A stretch of 64,000 nucleotides of DNA from Nageia nagi (Eukaryota > Pinophyta). The translations under genes were made by a program, and so were the position numbers. Of this stretch, positions 25,801 to 39,013 are shown in pieces. Position 1 is the first letter of the stretch. The number at the start of each line of letters is the position of its first letter. The notes beneath the pieces were generated by a model. That model did no database searches, had not been told where the DNA came from, and worked only from the letters and a program-made list of their open reading frames with translations. The stretch spans positions 170,748,001-170,812,000 of the forward strand of contig JBITNC010000001.1 of assembly GCA_050084985.1 (NCBI GenBank), read 5' to 3'.

Positions 25801-26763
25801 GCATGAGTATTTTTTTCCTTTATAGTTCTTTACATTTCCATTTCTTTTGTTCTTTTCTTCTTTTTTCTTTTTCTAGCAATTAATTTATTTATGACCTTGA
25901 ATGCCATAATAGTTACAATTGCCATCAAACGTTTCCTTAGGATAAAGAGTGTTTACTTTACCTTTTCCATCTTTTTGCTTGAAATAATTATTGTTATCAT
26001 TGTTTCTATTGCTATGGTTATTATTTCTGTTGTTTCTATTGCTATTGTAGCCATTACCTCTTTTTTAAAACCTTTTGAAAGAATAAGGATAAGATTTCTT
26101 TTAATGGTCGAACTTCTTTTTTAAAGGAGTTTTGGTTGCTCTAAGAGCAACATTATTATCCTTAGCAAAAGAAATCAACCCTTTATTGTTAAGAGTTTCC
26201 TCATGCTTCAATAAATGCCTTGAAAAGTCCTCAAGAGAGAAAATGTTTTTTTCATCATCAAGCCTTATTTCCATAACCATCATAAAGTTTTCAAATTTTG
26301 AAGAGAGGTTTTGAAGAATGATGAAAACCATGAACTCATCATTGATCTAATTGCACCCACAAGCAACAAGTTAAGTCCTTATGTCAATGATTTTATTTAA
26401 GTAGATAGCCATATTTTTATTTTTCTTTTGATAAAATTAAAGTAACTTTTAGAGAATGATAAATCTTCTTGAAAAGTTTGAACCAAGGTAGATTTTCTTA
26501 AGCCTATCCCATGCTTCCTTTAATTAGGTTGAAGAGAAAATCATCAAGAGCACATCATTTAAAATTACACAATAAATTATGAAGGTTGCTAACTCATTCT
26601 TTATGTTGTAAGCCTCTAGTGCCTTCTCATCTGTAGGAGGTATAAGAATTTCAGTCACTATTTGCCAAAGCTTTCTTGCCTGTAATTTAGCTCTCATCTA
26701 AAGTTCTCAAATCCCATAGTTGGAACCATCAAGAATGTGTTTAGGTAAAAATGATTCTTCCAT
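22812..26763 (-). pseudogene. C gag-pol polyprotein pseudogene
   Basis: The start codon's complement is at 26761-26763 (MEESFLPKHIL). Gag spans about 25990-26763, with the recurrent TAG replacing Trp in CNWIND (complement at 26347-26349). The zinc knuckle near 25880-25925 has lost a Cys and contains a stop. The protease keeps DSGC near 25740. The integrase core is the longest open part (24611-25201, 196 codons) and retains the third acidic residue in VVERKN and the Gln after GIKR that is a stop elsewhere. RT at about 23560-24400 has YEDD instead of YVDD (complement at 23766-23777). RNase H ends at KLPLRGNEV at 22812. Best preserved of the older copies, but inactive. Confidence 0.85.
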
Positions 26764-29700
26764 TTGCTACATAAGAATGTGAAATAATAAGTATGTGGTT
26801 TCAATAAATAATATTGTTAAGTTTTAACCAAGTAAATAATACAAGTTACATTTAAAATTAAAGACATGCTTGATTTTATTTACAAGTGCAAATATTTTAC
26901 AATTCAAATAATAACCCATGTACCCAAATACATTTTTCATTTCAATAATTATAGATGTAGAGTGATATTGTTGAAGTTTGTTTTCTTGTCTAAAATTAGA
27001 CCTTCACCTGGATGTCCATATAAGAGGAGCCTAGGTTCTACCAATCCTCAACCAATTCCCCTTGGGTAGCAATAAACTCTCACAAAGAGAAGTACTAGTT
27101 ATTTTTCAAGGTTTTAATGTTTATTAGATCGACCAAATTATTAATCTTGATTAGGTTTCAAGTTATTCTCATAGGTTATCATGATATCCTTGAATGGATG
27201 TGCAGATATGTGGTATCACTATTTACATACCTATCTACCTGTTGGAGTTAAATCCAAACCAACAGAAGACTTAGGGGCAATTAATAAATACAAACTTTTC
27301 AACATTTGGATCATCAAACTTGAAGGCTCCAATTTGCCTGTCCTCATCTCATGGCTCCCCAAACAAGTCATGTTACAGAATCATTCGGATGTGTTCATTT
27401 TAGGGGGATGCTCATATCAATGTTTGCATTTTTACATAAGTAAATAAATCAAACTACAAAACATGAAGTAAAAGAGTATAAATAAATATCATCCATTCAA
27501 TTTGAAACCTAAGTGTTCAATGGGTTTTGTTTACCAACCTCTAAAGGACATCTTTACATCATCTCTTATTTTGCACGAGTCCATTTCATACTTTTGCATA
27601 AGGATAAATACTCAACATGCATTTTGAGTCATAAGTATGCATCTTAAAATTTTAAGTCCTAAGTATTAACTTAAAAAATTTAAATCCTTGAGCATACATT
27701 AAAAAATTAACCTTTTTACAAAAATGCATCATTCACATAGCTTTTAAAAAAAAATTAAGTAAGCATGCATGCATTATTCCATAACTTAAAAAAGTTTAAG
27801 TAATAAGCATGCATTTAACTTAATAAATAATAAGCATGCATATTTTAACTTAAAATTATAATTTAAGTCTTCAATCATGCATTAACTTAAAAAATTAAGT
27901 CATTAAAAAATGCATTATTAGCTTAAAAATTAAGTACTAATCATGCACTAAGCATAAGTATGCAATAACTTAATAAAAATTTAAGCATGCATAAAACTTA
28001 ACTTAAAATTATACGTATTAAGTATGTATTTAAGTAAAAAAAAATCATATAAATTCCACCTTTTTACTTAAATATTTATTCCTTAAAGATAGCTAACAAT
28101 TTCTCATATTCCTTAAAAAAATGCTAATATAGAATGGCATTCCTCCCCTTAGGCAACAAAAGATACTTAGGTAATAAATTACCTTAGTAAAACTTTTATC
28201 ACAACAAAAGCGACAAAAATATCACTTTTACCAAAGTAGATTAAGGCATTCTTTTTTTAAATTCTAAAATTTTTACCAAGGAAATAACCTTCATAAGTTT
28301 AACTTCCCTTTGTAATTTTTTTAAATAGAAAAAAAATACTCTCTTTAAATAAGAGACAATCATAACTTAACTACTAAGCTTGCAAAAAATAAATTTCTAA
28401 AAAGAAGACCCATACTTTACTATAGCTCATTAATTTCTAAGTTGAACTTTCACTCCACTCAAGCTCATTAAGACTCATTTAAGATGAGCAATAGCTTGTT
28501 TGAGAAGTAAAAAAATCATTAAATTTTAAAAGAATGAAAGTTGATAGGTACGAGTAGGAGAGGGCCAATTGGAAGGGTGATGGCTCAGATTTTTAGGGGC
28601 TACAAGAAAGGAGTGACAGAGGGTGGAGGAGGGTGAGGTGGGAGCAAAGAACCTGGTGGGTGGCAACCAAAGATGGGATGGAGGTAGCAATGCAATCCAG
28701 GAGCTACTTATTTACAACAAGAATGGCGGTGGTAGCCCTTATCTCAAGAGACATCAAAGGAGATGTCATAGGCTATTTTGAAGAAATCTTGCTATGTAGG
28801 GCTCTCGACCAATCCAAAGCAAAAAAGAAGACATAAACCATGCTTTATACAAGCAAGCATGAAAGCCAAGTTGAATAAAAACTTTGGCATAATATCATCA
28901 TAGTAGCTAGCATAAAAAACCCATTGTTAGAATATGGGCCACTTTGAAAATAAGTAGAAATCCAAATGTAGCCTAGAAATACTAGTGGGTACTACTTCTA
29001 TCAATCACCATATGGGTATTTAATCCTAGTGAGACATGCGAAGAGGTTTCCAAGAAGCCTGGCTTTCTCAGCATCAAAAGCTAAGGGTCATTTATCAAGA
29101 GGAGAGAAACCAAGACCTGGTGGGTGCACGTGGAGGAGAGAATGGAGGGGTCTCTTACTAGAGAAAGCACAAAGGGACCAAGCAAGGAATGGAGGAGGTT
29201 TGAGGAGAAGGACTTGGCCAATCATCACTTAAAAAAAGGAAGGTGAAGCAAATCCATGATGGTGGCAACCACGAGGAGCAAGACACAACATCGATACAAA
29301 TAGAGAGGAGAACATTATGTAGGAGCGGAGTTAGTTTGCATAGAGAGGGGTTGAGTAGAGGTCAACATCGCAAGGGGTTTGAGCAGCTAGGCGCTTAAAA
29401 GAGGTGATTTAAGGGAGCATATGACATCCAATAACCAATAAAATAAATTCAAAAGAGAATTAAGGTTACAAAAACTATATATTTAGTTTTTTGATACGAT
29501 ATACAAATCCTTATTTATTAGAGACAAAATTTTCCACTCAACCTTTTTGATATAAAAAAGATATATATTTTTGAAAAAAAAAGGTAAACAAAGAATTATA
29601 TTGCAAATCTTGTAACTAAAGTTTTCTTCCTTTTTAAAGTTTTGCAAATAAAAATACCTCCATGTTAAGAGAAGAGAGCATACATATATATTTTCATATA

Positions 29701-30146
29701 CATAATATATTATTGCTTTTAAAAAAAATATTATACCAATTTTCTTTTTAGTTTTTAGCTAGGAGAAAATAAAACTTATTTTTCAAAAAATATTGATTTA
29801 AACAAAAATGCAATTTTGTATATACTAACCCCCTTTTTTAAAAAAAATAGCAATACGCTAAGTAATAAAAAATTGCAACAAAAAAAGAAATATTAGTAAA
29901 AATGCATCATTTTAAGCATAAAACAAAATGAACTAACACATCTTCACAAAATATATTAGTATTATAATGAAGTAATCCACAAAAAAATAGACAAGAAGGA
30001 AGGACTTTATACCTTCTTTTTGTTTTGCCTCAATAATGAAGAGTAGGTAAACCTTTAAGATGAAGAGACTCCAAGTTGAAGAAGGATGAGAAACCTCCAA
30101 AATGAAGAAGAATCACCAAAAAAGGATGTAAGGAGGAGCCTACAAG
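26764..30146 (-). other. C long 5' leader
   Basis: About 3.4 kb. The conserved block is at about 26960-27450, including a hairpin with arms AGATA and TATCT (near 27203-27240). A CATGCA-rich array lies at about 27610-28010. A block at about 28540-29440 is purine-rich on the plus strand, hence pyrimidine-rich in the RNA, and resembles none of the other copies. An AT-rich segment precedes the primer site. Short open stretches (for example 28633-28836 and 29029-29232, plus strand) show no family I recognise. Confidence 0.7.
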
Positions 30147-30159
30147 GTCTTTGATACCA
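30147..30159 (-). promoter_or_regulatory. Primer binding site of C, variant
   Basis: The sense strand reads TGGTATCAAAGACC, which departs from the Met-initiator complement TGGTATCAGAGCC after eight bases. It lies three bases from the LTR. Confidence 0.75.
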
Positions 30160-30162
30160 ATT

Positions 30163-30657
30163 TGAAGGAACTAACACTAACAAGATAATTTCTAACCAAC
30201 CAAGATCATATGAAAGCTCACAATTACATCTAACAAACTCACAAAGCAATCTCACAACACAAGATGTAAGTGGTTCTTCCAACTAGGAGTACATCCACTA
30301 ACTAGATCTTTACTTCAATCATAAATACAAATCTCTTACAATCCTCCTAATTTCAAATCCTACACTTCTATCCTATAGCATAACTTTACTCCACAAATTG
30401 GTGTGTGATCACAAAGAGGGAGCCTTCTATTTATAGGCCAAAATCCCTCTTTGGATCACCCTTTTATCCAATGTACAAAAGCATGACATGCACATCCTTT
30501 TACTCAAGGGGCATGCTCATGACATGGAGTGTAGAACAAGTTACATTATCATATTCACTTAAATACTTAAGGTATCAAATGATACCCTTAAGTATTAGTG
30601 AACTTACATATAAGATTTAATACAAACCTTTACAATAATGTATTATACATTCCAATA
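30163..30657 (-). repeat. 5' LTR of C
   Basis: 495 bp, TGAAGGAACT... to ...TTCCAATA, followed by the target duplication GTTAA. A TATA box (sense TATAAATAG) has its complement at 30427-30435, placing the transcription start in the middle of the LTR. Confidence 0.9.
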
Positions 30658-30829
30658 GTTAAAACATATATAGCATAAATTTTGACCTACATTAACTAGT
30701 GAAATTAATGTGAAATAACTACAACCTTCAAATTTGGTATTTTCCTCACCTTTTTCTTTAATTTTCAAGTTTTGTTTATATTTGGTGTTTCTTGATTTTT
30801 TTGTTTTTCACCCATCTAAGTGGAAAAAA

Positions 30830-31298
30830 TGAAGGATAATAAACTCCAACACTCTAAGATCACCTTGGATGAACAATCCTACTTCTAAGAACTCTCAATC
30901 AACCACACACAAGATGACATAAGGATGTATAGTGGTTGCTCTCAAGGATGAGAGTACTCCACTTCAACTCTAGATCTTTACTTCTTAAGAACAATTCTTA
31001 TAACCTCTCTCAACCTATTTTCCAAAAAAGCATGAGCATAACTTTTCTCTATTCAAGTGTAGTTTATAATAAGGCCAAGCTCTCTATTTGTAGGAGAGAA
31101 CCCCATCTTAACTCATATTAACCCACCTTTTTTTACCAAAGGTTTACATGAGGTTAAGAAGGGTCAAGTTGCACATATTTAATTCCTAAATACTAAAAAG
31201 GTATTTATAAATATTTTTTTAGTATTTGGATGAATTAAGTATGAGAGACACTTTATTTTATTTAGATACTAAATAATAATGCATTAGGAATTCTAACA
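30830..31298 (-). repeat. 3' LTR of D
   Basis: 469 bp, TGAAGGATAA... to ...TTCTAACA. The purine tract (plus strand CTCTCCCTTA) follows at 31299-31308. It pairs with 38538-39008. Confidence 0.88.
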
Positions 31299-31308
31299 CT
31301 CTCCCTTA

Positions 31309-31926
31309 ATGCAATATTGGGTAAAGAAGATAGTGAGAGAGTTCTCCTCCATAATAGATACAATCAGTGATAAGAATTGTACATATTGAGAAGTAATAGA
31401 TCTTGAATAAGACTCAACTAATTAACCATTTTAATAAATTATTTACAAACCAATATCCATCAACCATAGATAGTTTTAATGTACTAGAAGTAGTCTTCAA
31501 CAAGAAGTTGACAAGATGAGTCTTCATAAGTTGCATGAAGTAAGTAACCTACAATATCAAGAAGAAACTTGCAAGATATAAGCAACTCAAAATAAGATTA
31601 GTTAGATGCATCATATATTTGCATTATCATAAGATAGATGAATCAAATAACTCCATCCATAAACTAATCAAATGGTACATAATAAGTCATCACAAAGATG
31701 CCAAGCAAAACTCATAGTCACCTACTGTATAAGAAACACATGTGTTGATCATCATTATAAAAAATAGGATATACATCCAATCATGCACATACTAGTTCAC
31801 CACACATGGATAACTAAACAGTGCCAACATGCACATACTAATTTCTTTCACATGGATAACTAAATAATATAAGAAGTGTACAAACAAGTTCATCTAATGT
31901 GGATAACTAAACAATGCCAACATGCA
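31309..31926 (-). other. 3' UTR of D, left part
   Basis: Non-coding. From about 31780 it contains degenerate repeats of the GTTCACCACACATGGATAAC type, interrupted by the solo LTR and resuming at about 32640-32670. Confidence 0.6.
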
Positions 31927-32634
31927 TGTAGATGCCTAAAAATGATTTATTATTTATTTAATAAATCATATTTAGTGTATTAAATAATTAAAAGGTAATA
32001 ATGTATAAATCAAGATACAATGCTATTATATTGCAATACCATGTGCTAAGGTCAATGCACTATTATATACCATGATTTATATTTTAAGTTATCTTGAATA
32101 TTAAAATGATTATTATTAATGCTATGTGTCAGCTTTCACCTCTTTCTATTTTCTTGTAGGTTATAAATACTAAAGGTGAAGGTTGAAATCCCTATCAGAA
32201 CTCTTTGATAGGTGGTTATCCCAAACATTATACCAATGGTGTCTCTTGATGCTAGCTATCTTTGAGAACTTGTTAACTCTCTAAGCTTTGTGATATCTCT
32301 CTTGTGCACAACACAAAATGACCTCTTCAATGCAACTCATACAGTGCTAGCAACATGCGCCTTCTAGATCAAGAGGTCCAAACTTTAGGGAATGACTCAT
32401 GATATCAATCTACCTAATATCTATTACAAGATCATCTGAATTTCGATCATGATCCTCTGAATGTTCATTATTATCTACTCTTGAGGATTGTACATGTACT
32501 AGCTGCAAGCCTCACTTTTTATCAGATTCATATATTTAATGCATATTGCTTGTCATTTGATATAGAGTTGTTATTCATTATATTTGTAGATCACATTTAT
32601 ATTTATTTATTATTTACACATTTTTGGGTTTACA
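31927..32634. mobile_element. Solo LTR of an unrelated family inside D
   Basis: 708 bp beginning TGTAGATGCC and ending GGGTTTACA, with the perfect 5-bp duplication ATGCA on each side (31922-31926 and 32635-32639). Removing it restores the D repeat unit. A perfect 10-bp inverted repeat with an 8-base spacer lies close to the start (31942-31969), and a TATAAATA box at 32162-32169 suggests plus-strand orientation. It shows no resemblance to the other LTRs here. Solo LTRs arise by recombination between the two LTRs of an inserted element. Confidence 0.8.
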
Positions 32635-32769
32635 ATGCACATACTAGTTCCTCACACATTGAGAACCAAAAAAATAATGTAGACAAATATCAACACTATA
32701 CAGCCAAAAGATCCTCATAGAAGTGAAGTTTTCATCACAAAAAAATGAATTCAACTAGAATTCAAACTC

Positions 32770-35700
32770 CACTCCTCTTTGAAAGCAACTTCACCAACTC
32801 GAGAGACCCTGAATCTTGCAAAACTAAGTGTCAGAAAGAGGATTGGTGAATAAATCAATGGAGTTTTTATTTAATGGACAATATTGAAGCTACAAGGTGC
32901 CATCCAAAACTTTCTCCCTAATGAAGTGTGCTTGTATTTCTATGTTCTTTGTGTTATGATGGAATATAAGTTTTTTGGCTAAAGCAATGGTTGACTGATT
33001 ATATGAAGATATCAAGGATGGGCCAACCTACTCATACCCAATTTCCTTCAAAATATGCCTAAGCCAAATCGCTTCCTAGAATGCAACTATCATAGCTCTA
33101 TATTCTACTTCTATGGTGGACTAAGTGATTGTAGGTTACTTCTTAGAATACTAAGAGATAACACCTGATCCAATATTAAACGCATAGGTAGAAGTGGAAT
33201 TCATGTCATCTCTATCATCACCATAGTCAGAATTAGAGAACCTTGAGAGAATAAAAGAAGGCAACTTGAAAAACTTAAGGGTAGGATCCTTTATGCCTGC
33301 AATATACCTCAAAATTTTCTTAGCAACATGAAGATTCTCAACATAAGGCTTGTGCATAAATCTTACCATCAAATTTACTGCATAGGTAATATCTAGCTTA
33401 GAGATAGTCAAATAAAGAAGACTACCAATAAGTTACCTATATTTTGTAGCATTTATTAGCTGAGAGTTTGATCTAACCTAAAGCTTGATTCTAGGAGCAA
33501 TGAGAATAACCACAAGCTTACATTATTCCATTCCAAACTTCTATAGAATATCTCAAATATACTTGAAATGAATTAGGTAGGTACAATCATTACATTGATA
33601 CACTTGCATACTAAGGTAGTTATGCAAGAGACCAAGATCAGTCATTTCATATTCTATTTTAATTTTGGTTATGCACTCATTTATGATCATCATATTATTT
33701 TTTGTGATCAACATACCATCCACATAGAGAAGAATTAAGACCAAGTACTTACCTTCATTGAGCACATAAAGATTTGAATTTGAGTAGCATCTAGTGAACC
33801 CAAGAATATCAAAATACCCTAAAATCTTCTTGTACCATGCCCTTAGTTCTTGCTTAAGTCCATACAAATACTTCTTTAGCTTACACACATAGGACTCTTT
33901 CCCTTGCATAGCAAACCCTTCTGTTTGACTCATAAAAATTACAACATCTTGATCACCATTAAGAAATGCATGTTTTACATCAAGCTGAAGTACCTTCTAA
34001 CCTTGCACTGCTAAAAGGAGCAAGGATTAATATGACTGTAGCCATCTTTTCTACTTGTGCAAAGGTTTTCTTATAATAAATTCTATACTTTTAAGTAAAA
34101 CTCTTAGTAACCAACCTTACTTTATATTTTTCAATTTCACTCTTTAAATTGTATTTGATCTTATAGATCCAATTATTTCTAATGATATTCTTTGAGGATG
34201 AATCTAAAACTAAATCCCAAGTTTTATTTTTCATAAATGTCTCAAATTCTAACTTCATGGCATCCATCTAACAAGTATGTTTAGATATGTCCTTAAAGGT
34301 TGAAGGCTCATTATGATTATTGATTTTAGCAAGTAGAGACTTATTCAAAATCATCCTTCTAGTTACCCTATGAGTTGGAGAATTTTTCTCTTGAGCTAAC
34401 TTGTCTAAAGAGATATCTAGTCACTTAGGAATTTTTGAAGAGTCTTTAATCACTTCACTTGAAGAAGAGCCAATCAAAACCTTATTGAATTTGACATCCC
34501 TTAAAATAAAAACTGCTTTTATTGAAGGAGAGTAGAGCCTATACCTTCTATGATGACTGTCATATCCCACAAAGATGCATTTTTAAGACTTATTATCCAA
34601 CTTTTTCCTTTTCTTTGAAATTATGAAGGAAAAAGCTTCACATCCAAATACTCTTATATGTGATATATTAGGTTTCTTTCTTGTCCATACCTTATATGGA
34701 TTTTTTCTTTCCATTTCCTTTGTGGGGAACCTATTCAAGGTGAAGATAGCAATGCTAATAGCTTCACCCATTAAAACTTAGGAAGATTTCCCATCATGCA
34801 TATAGCCATATCCATAATGGTTCTATTCTACTTTTCTACAACACCACTTTGTTGCGAAGTATAAGGGATAGTAAACTACCTTTTTATCCTATGCTTTGCA
34901 CAAAATTCATTGAACTCATTACTTACATATTCACCCCCATTATCCTACCTTAGCATTTTGATCTTTAAATTGTTTTGATTTTTGACTAAGGTCATGAACT
35001 CCTTGAACATGTCAAAGGTTTGATATTTATTCTCTAGTGGATACCCAAAAGTCATCGTACTAAAATCATCAATAAAAGTAAGGATATAAGATGCTCTTTC
35101 AAGAGACTTAGTTTGAAAAGGATCTATCAAATATGAGCTAATCAATTGGAGAGGCTGAGATGCCCTAGTTACCTTATCCTTCTCAATTTTTTTCCTTTTC
35201 ATCTTCCCTAAGATGTAATTTTCACAAAGGCCAATGGAGGGTGAAATAAGAGGCAATCCTTTCATAAGATCTTGATCCTTCATGAGTTGAATACTCATGG
35301 TTTAGGTGGCCTAAATATTGATGCTAAAGGTTTTCTTTAGAATAAACATTTGAGGTAAGGCACAACTTAGAAGGCACTTGATCAACTATGTAAAGATCAT
35401 TCTTAATTGATCCTTTTATCAAGGTGGAAAACCCTTTCCTTAAACACCAAGAGCTTGAAGTGAACTCAAAGGTATATCCCTTCCTTGCAATTTGAATAAC
35501 TGACAAAATATTCATGCATAAATTAGGAAAAAAGAGTACATTTTCAATTACCTTCCCATGCATCAATACGCTTCCAATCCTTTCAACTTCAAGCATAGAG
35601 TTATCACTTATTACTACTGCATCCTTTCTATGTTTGTGAAAGTTTTGAAACTTATTTTTTTCAAATCTCATATGATTATTGCAACTTGAATCGATAACCT

Positions 35701-36622
35701 AATCATTTGTAAAGGTATGAGATTTGGAATAAAAAGCATAAATATAAGCATCTTTCTTATTCTTTTTTCCTTTGAAGTTGTTCACATTATCTTTGCCTTT
35801 ACCATTTTTCTCTCTTTTTTTCTTAAAGTAATAGTTCTCTTTGTGACCATAGATGCCATAATAGTTACAAATTTTATCAAAATTTTCCTTAAGCACAGGA
35901 GGTTTGTTTGACTTTCCTTTATAATCATGATGATTGTTGTCATACTTCTTTGTATTTCTCTTAGGATGAGAATGAGGGGTCTTCTTATGATTTATGAACT
36001 TATTCTTGAAATGAGTTGCCTTAGTTACACCTAAAGCAACATTTTGCTCCTTTGGAGAAGAAATAAATAATTTTTTGTTGATGGTTTCTTCATGCTTTAA
36101 GAGGAGTTTAGAAAGATTCTCAAGAGTCTTAATAATAGTCACAAAGTGACTAAACTTGGTTGAAAGGCTTTGTAAGATGATGAACACCATAAATTCATCA
36201 TTTATCCAATTGCATCCACAACTCACAAGCTGAGTCCTAAGAACAAAAATCTTATTCAAGTAGATTTTCACACCTTCATCATCCTCTTGATGAGATTGCA
36301 AGAGTTTCTGAAGTATGGTAAACCTTCTTGAAAACTTTGACCTAAGGTAGATCTTCTTAAGCCTATCCCAAGCTTCTTTGGTGGATGTTTAGGTTGAAAT
36401 CATGTGGAGAACTTCATATGAAACTACTCTAAAGATCATATAGGTTGCCAAAACATTCTTGTTGTTATAGACCTCCAATGGTTTAGCTTTTGTTGGAGTG
36501 ATTTAATTTTCACTCACTGTTTGCCAAAGCTTGCATGCTTGAAGCTCTACTTTCATCTTTGGTTCTCAAATACCATAATTGGAACAATCAAGGATGTACT
36601 TAGGAATGAAGGAATCTCCCAT
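32770..36622 (-). pseudogene. D gag-pol polyprotein pseudogene
   Basis: The start codon's complement is at 36620-36622 (MGDSFIPKYIL). Gag has a 200-codon open stretch at 35699-36301, in which CNWIND is intact. Its zinc knuckle has lost two Cys residues (CNYYGIYGHKENYY, near 35830-35875). The protease reads DSSC near 35690. The integrase core occupies about 34500-35190, with TAG after the KR that precedes its third motif (complement at 34876-34878). RT (33553-33933 and beyond) has YVDG in place of YVDD (complement at 33715-33726), so a catalytic Asp is lost. RNase H follows to about 32770. Clearly inactive. Confidence 0.82.
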
Positions 36623-38523
36623 TTTTTACAAAAGAAAGGTTAATTTATTAAAGCATAAGAAACATCCATATATGATTTTCTAAACATAATTGCATAAATT
36701 ATTTAACCAAACATCAAGCATTTAACAAATTAACATAGAAATTGTAAGTAACTATTATAAACTTAATCATGTTCAATTGTGTTACAATTGAAAGTACTCG
36801 TATATACTTGCAAAAAAAAGAATTGACAAGTTGTAGGTTAGTAGCTTTATTTGGGTTAGTAAGTTGTAGGTTAGTGTTAGAAGATAGTAAACCATATTAA
36901 TGAACTTTGTTTAACCTTAAGAAGATGAAGGTTAGTAAATCATAATCTACTACTGTAGTTAGCATTTGAGGTTAGTATTTGAAGTTAGTATTTGAGGTTA
37001 ATGCACATTCTTCAATTGACTTAATTTGAGCATTTGATTATTGCTTTAACAACATAAAAAAAACAACCTCACACAACAAGGGGTTAGTAGTTTTCCTTAT
37101 CTTTGGGTTAGTTACAAAAACAAGGCTCTAGAAGTTTTTCAACATGCTCAATATCAATACAAATCATAGCCACTTATAAAAGCATGGTCATTTAATACCA
37201 ACTTGCTTTAAGGAAGATTTAGTTCAAGAGGAAGAGTCATTTCCTCATACATAAAAGCATTGGAGTCCATTGTTTATCAAGTTTGGAAGTGAAGTATGCG
37301 GGCAATGATTTCATTTCTTTGTCTCGCAAGGATTGTCTATTTTTGCATTTTGTTTTCATATTCTCTTCTCTTTGTTTTCTTCTAAGATTTGATCTTCTTC
37401 TTCTCAATTGTCTCCATTTTTGCAATAAAGCTCCTTACTTCCCTATGCTTGGATAATATCATGAAAAAAATTGTTTCCATTTAAAAAAAAAAGTAGCATT
37501 AACTTCATTAAAAAAAAAAAAAAATCTTATTCTTGAATTCTCATAATATATTAAGAAGTGTAAACATATAAACTCTTAAAAAAAAAAAAATAGTTTGTTT
37601 ATTTCAAAGAAAATTTCCCCTTTATAAAACAATTGACAAAAAAAATAAAACTCTCACAACTTTTTTTTTTTAAATAAAAAAATTAATGTAGAGCCACCAG
37701 CTGAGGAGAGAGGCTGGGATTGAGCGGCAAGGAGGAAGGGTCGCAAGTGGGCTTGCGGCAGAGTTTCGGTCGATGGTGGGAGTGGGGCTCATCACCACTG
37801 AGAGAGGAAAAAAAATAAAACAGACGCAGGGGCCGTGAGGAGAAAGGCTATCGAGCTGGGCGCGAAAGGTTGGGGAAAGCTTGAAACCCTAAAAAAATTA
37901 ATATTTCAGGCTTCTCTTTTGTATATATATATCAATGGTTTTTCTTTTAAATTTTCAATTACTTTTAAAAAAAATGATTTTTATATTTAAAAAAAAATTA
38001 TATATATATATAATATTTTTTTATTATTAAAAAATATCAATTACTTGTACAATAGTATAAATACACAAAAATATACAATTGTAAAAATACACAAAATTGT
38101 GCATATACAACAAAAAATATACAAATACAATCAATTTGCATAAGTATATAATAATAATTTTGTAAGCAATTGTACAAATACAACAAAATTGCAAATTTTA
38201 TGCTATTTTATAAACTTATAAAATAGTTCTATGGTAAAAAGATTGACAAATTTATACTATTGTGAATTCCAAATTAACAATGCATTGTGTTATGATGAGC
38301 AATTTTGTCAAAAAATAAATTTGTAGCTAACAAAGAAGATTAGTAACAAAAAAAATTTGCCCAATAAAAAAATAGTAGATTTCGTCTCAAAAACAAATCT
38401 CACAAGTGAAAAAAAAATGTTAGTATCCACCTAAAAAGTAACTCAAGAATGAGGAGGGAGATGGGGGTATACCTTAATGAAGATGTTACCTTACAAATGA
38501 AGTAGGAACATTCTCCAAGCAAG
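36623..38523 (-). other. D 5' leader
   Basis: 1.9 kb, without the conserved block or CATGCA array of the other copies. GTTAGTAGTTTGTAGG-like short repeats occur at about 36830-37000. A distinctly GC-rich block lies at about 37689-37893 (purine-rich on the plus strand), followed by poly-A/T-rich sequence. No coding frame supported. Confidence 0.6.
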
Positions 38524-38535
38524 ACTATGGTACCA
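38524..38535 (-). promoter_or_regulatory. Primer binding site of D, degenerate
   Basis: The sense strand reads TGGTACCATAGT, matching the Met-initiator complement only in part. It sits two bases from the LTR. Confidence 0.6.
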
Positions 38536-38537
38536 AC

Positions 38538-39008
38538 TGAAACTGAATAAACTCCAATACTCCAAGATCACCTTGGATTAACAATCCTACTTCTAAGAAC
38601 TCTCAATCAACCACACACAAGATGACACAAGGATCTATAGTGGTTGCTCTCAATGATGAGAGTACTCCACTTGAAGTACTCTAGATCATTACTTCTCAAG
38701 AACAATTCTTACAACCTCTCTCAACCTATCTTCCAACAAAGCATGACCATAACTTTGCTCTATTTAAGTGTAGTTTACAATAAGACCAAGCTCTCTATTT
38801 ATAGTAGAGAACCCCATCTTAACTCATATTAATCCACCTTTTTGTACCAAAGGTTTACATGAGGTTAAGAAGGTTCAAGTTGCACATATTTAATTCTTAA
38901 ATACTGAAAAAGTATTTATAAATACTTTTTAGTATTTGGATGAATTAAGTATGAGAGACACTTTATTTTATTTAGGTACTAAACAATAATGCATTAGGAA
39001 TTCTAACA
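38538..39008 (-). repeat. 5' LTR of D
   Basis: 471 bp, TGAAACTGAA... to ...TTCTAACA, then the AAAAA duplication. It aligns over its full length with 30830-31298. Confidence 0.88.
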
Positions 39009-39013
39009 AAAAA

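Larger units (their letters stand above)
21032..30657 (-). mobile_element. Copia element C, complete with target duplication
   Basis: Minus-strand element of 9.6 kb bounded by the perfect 5-bp duplication GTTAA (21027-21031 and 30658-30662). Components are 3' LTR 21032-21524, a 483-bp insertion ending with a second copy of the LTR terminus (to 22007), purine tract 22008-22016, pol-gag 22812-26763, a 3.4-kb leader, a primer site at 30147-30159 and 5' LTR 30163-30657. By eye the LTRs are about 95% identical. All domains are present but broken by stops. Confidence 0.9.
30830..39008 (-). mobile_element. Copia element D, complete with target duplication
   Basis: 8.2 kb on the minus strand, with LTRs 30830-31298 and 38538-39008 and the flanking duplication AAAAA (30825-30829 and 39009-39013). 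Its LTRs and leader differ clearly from those of B, C and E, so it is a separate subfamily of the same lineage. The LTRs are about 92-93% identical by eye. A solo LTR of another family lies in its 3' UTR. Confidence 0.88.
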
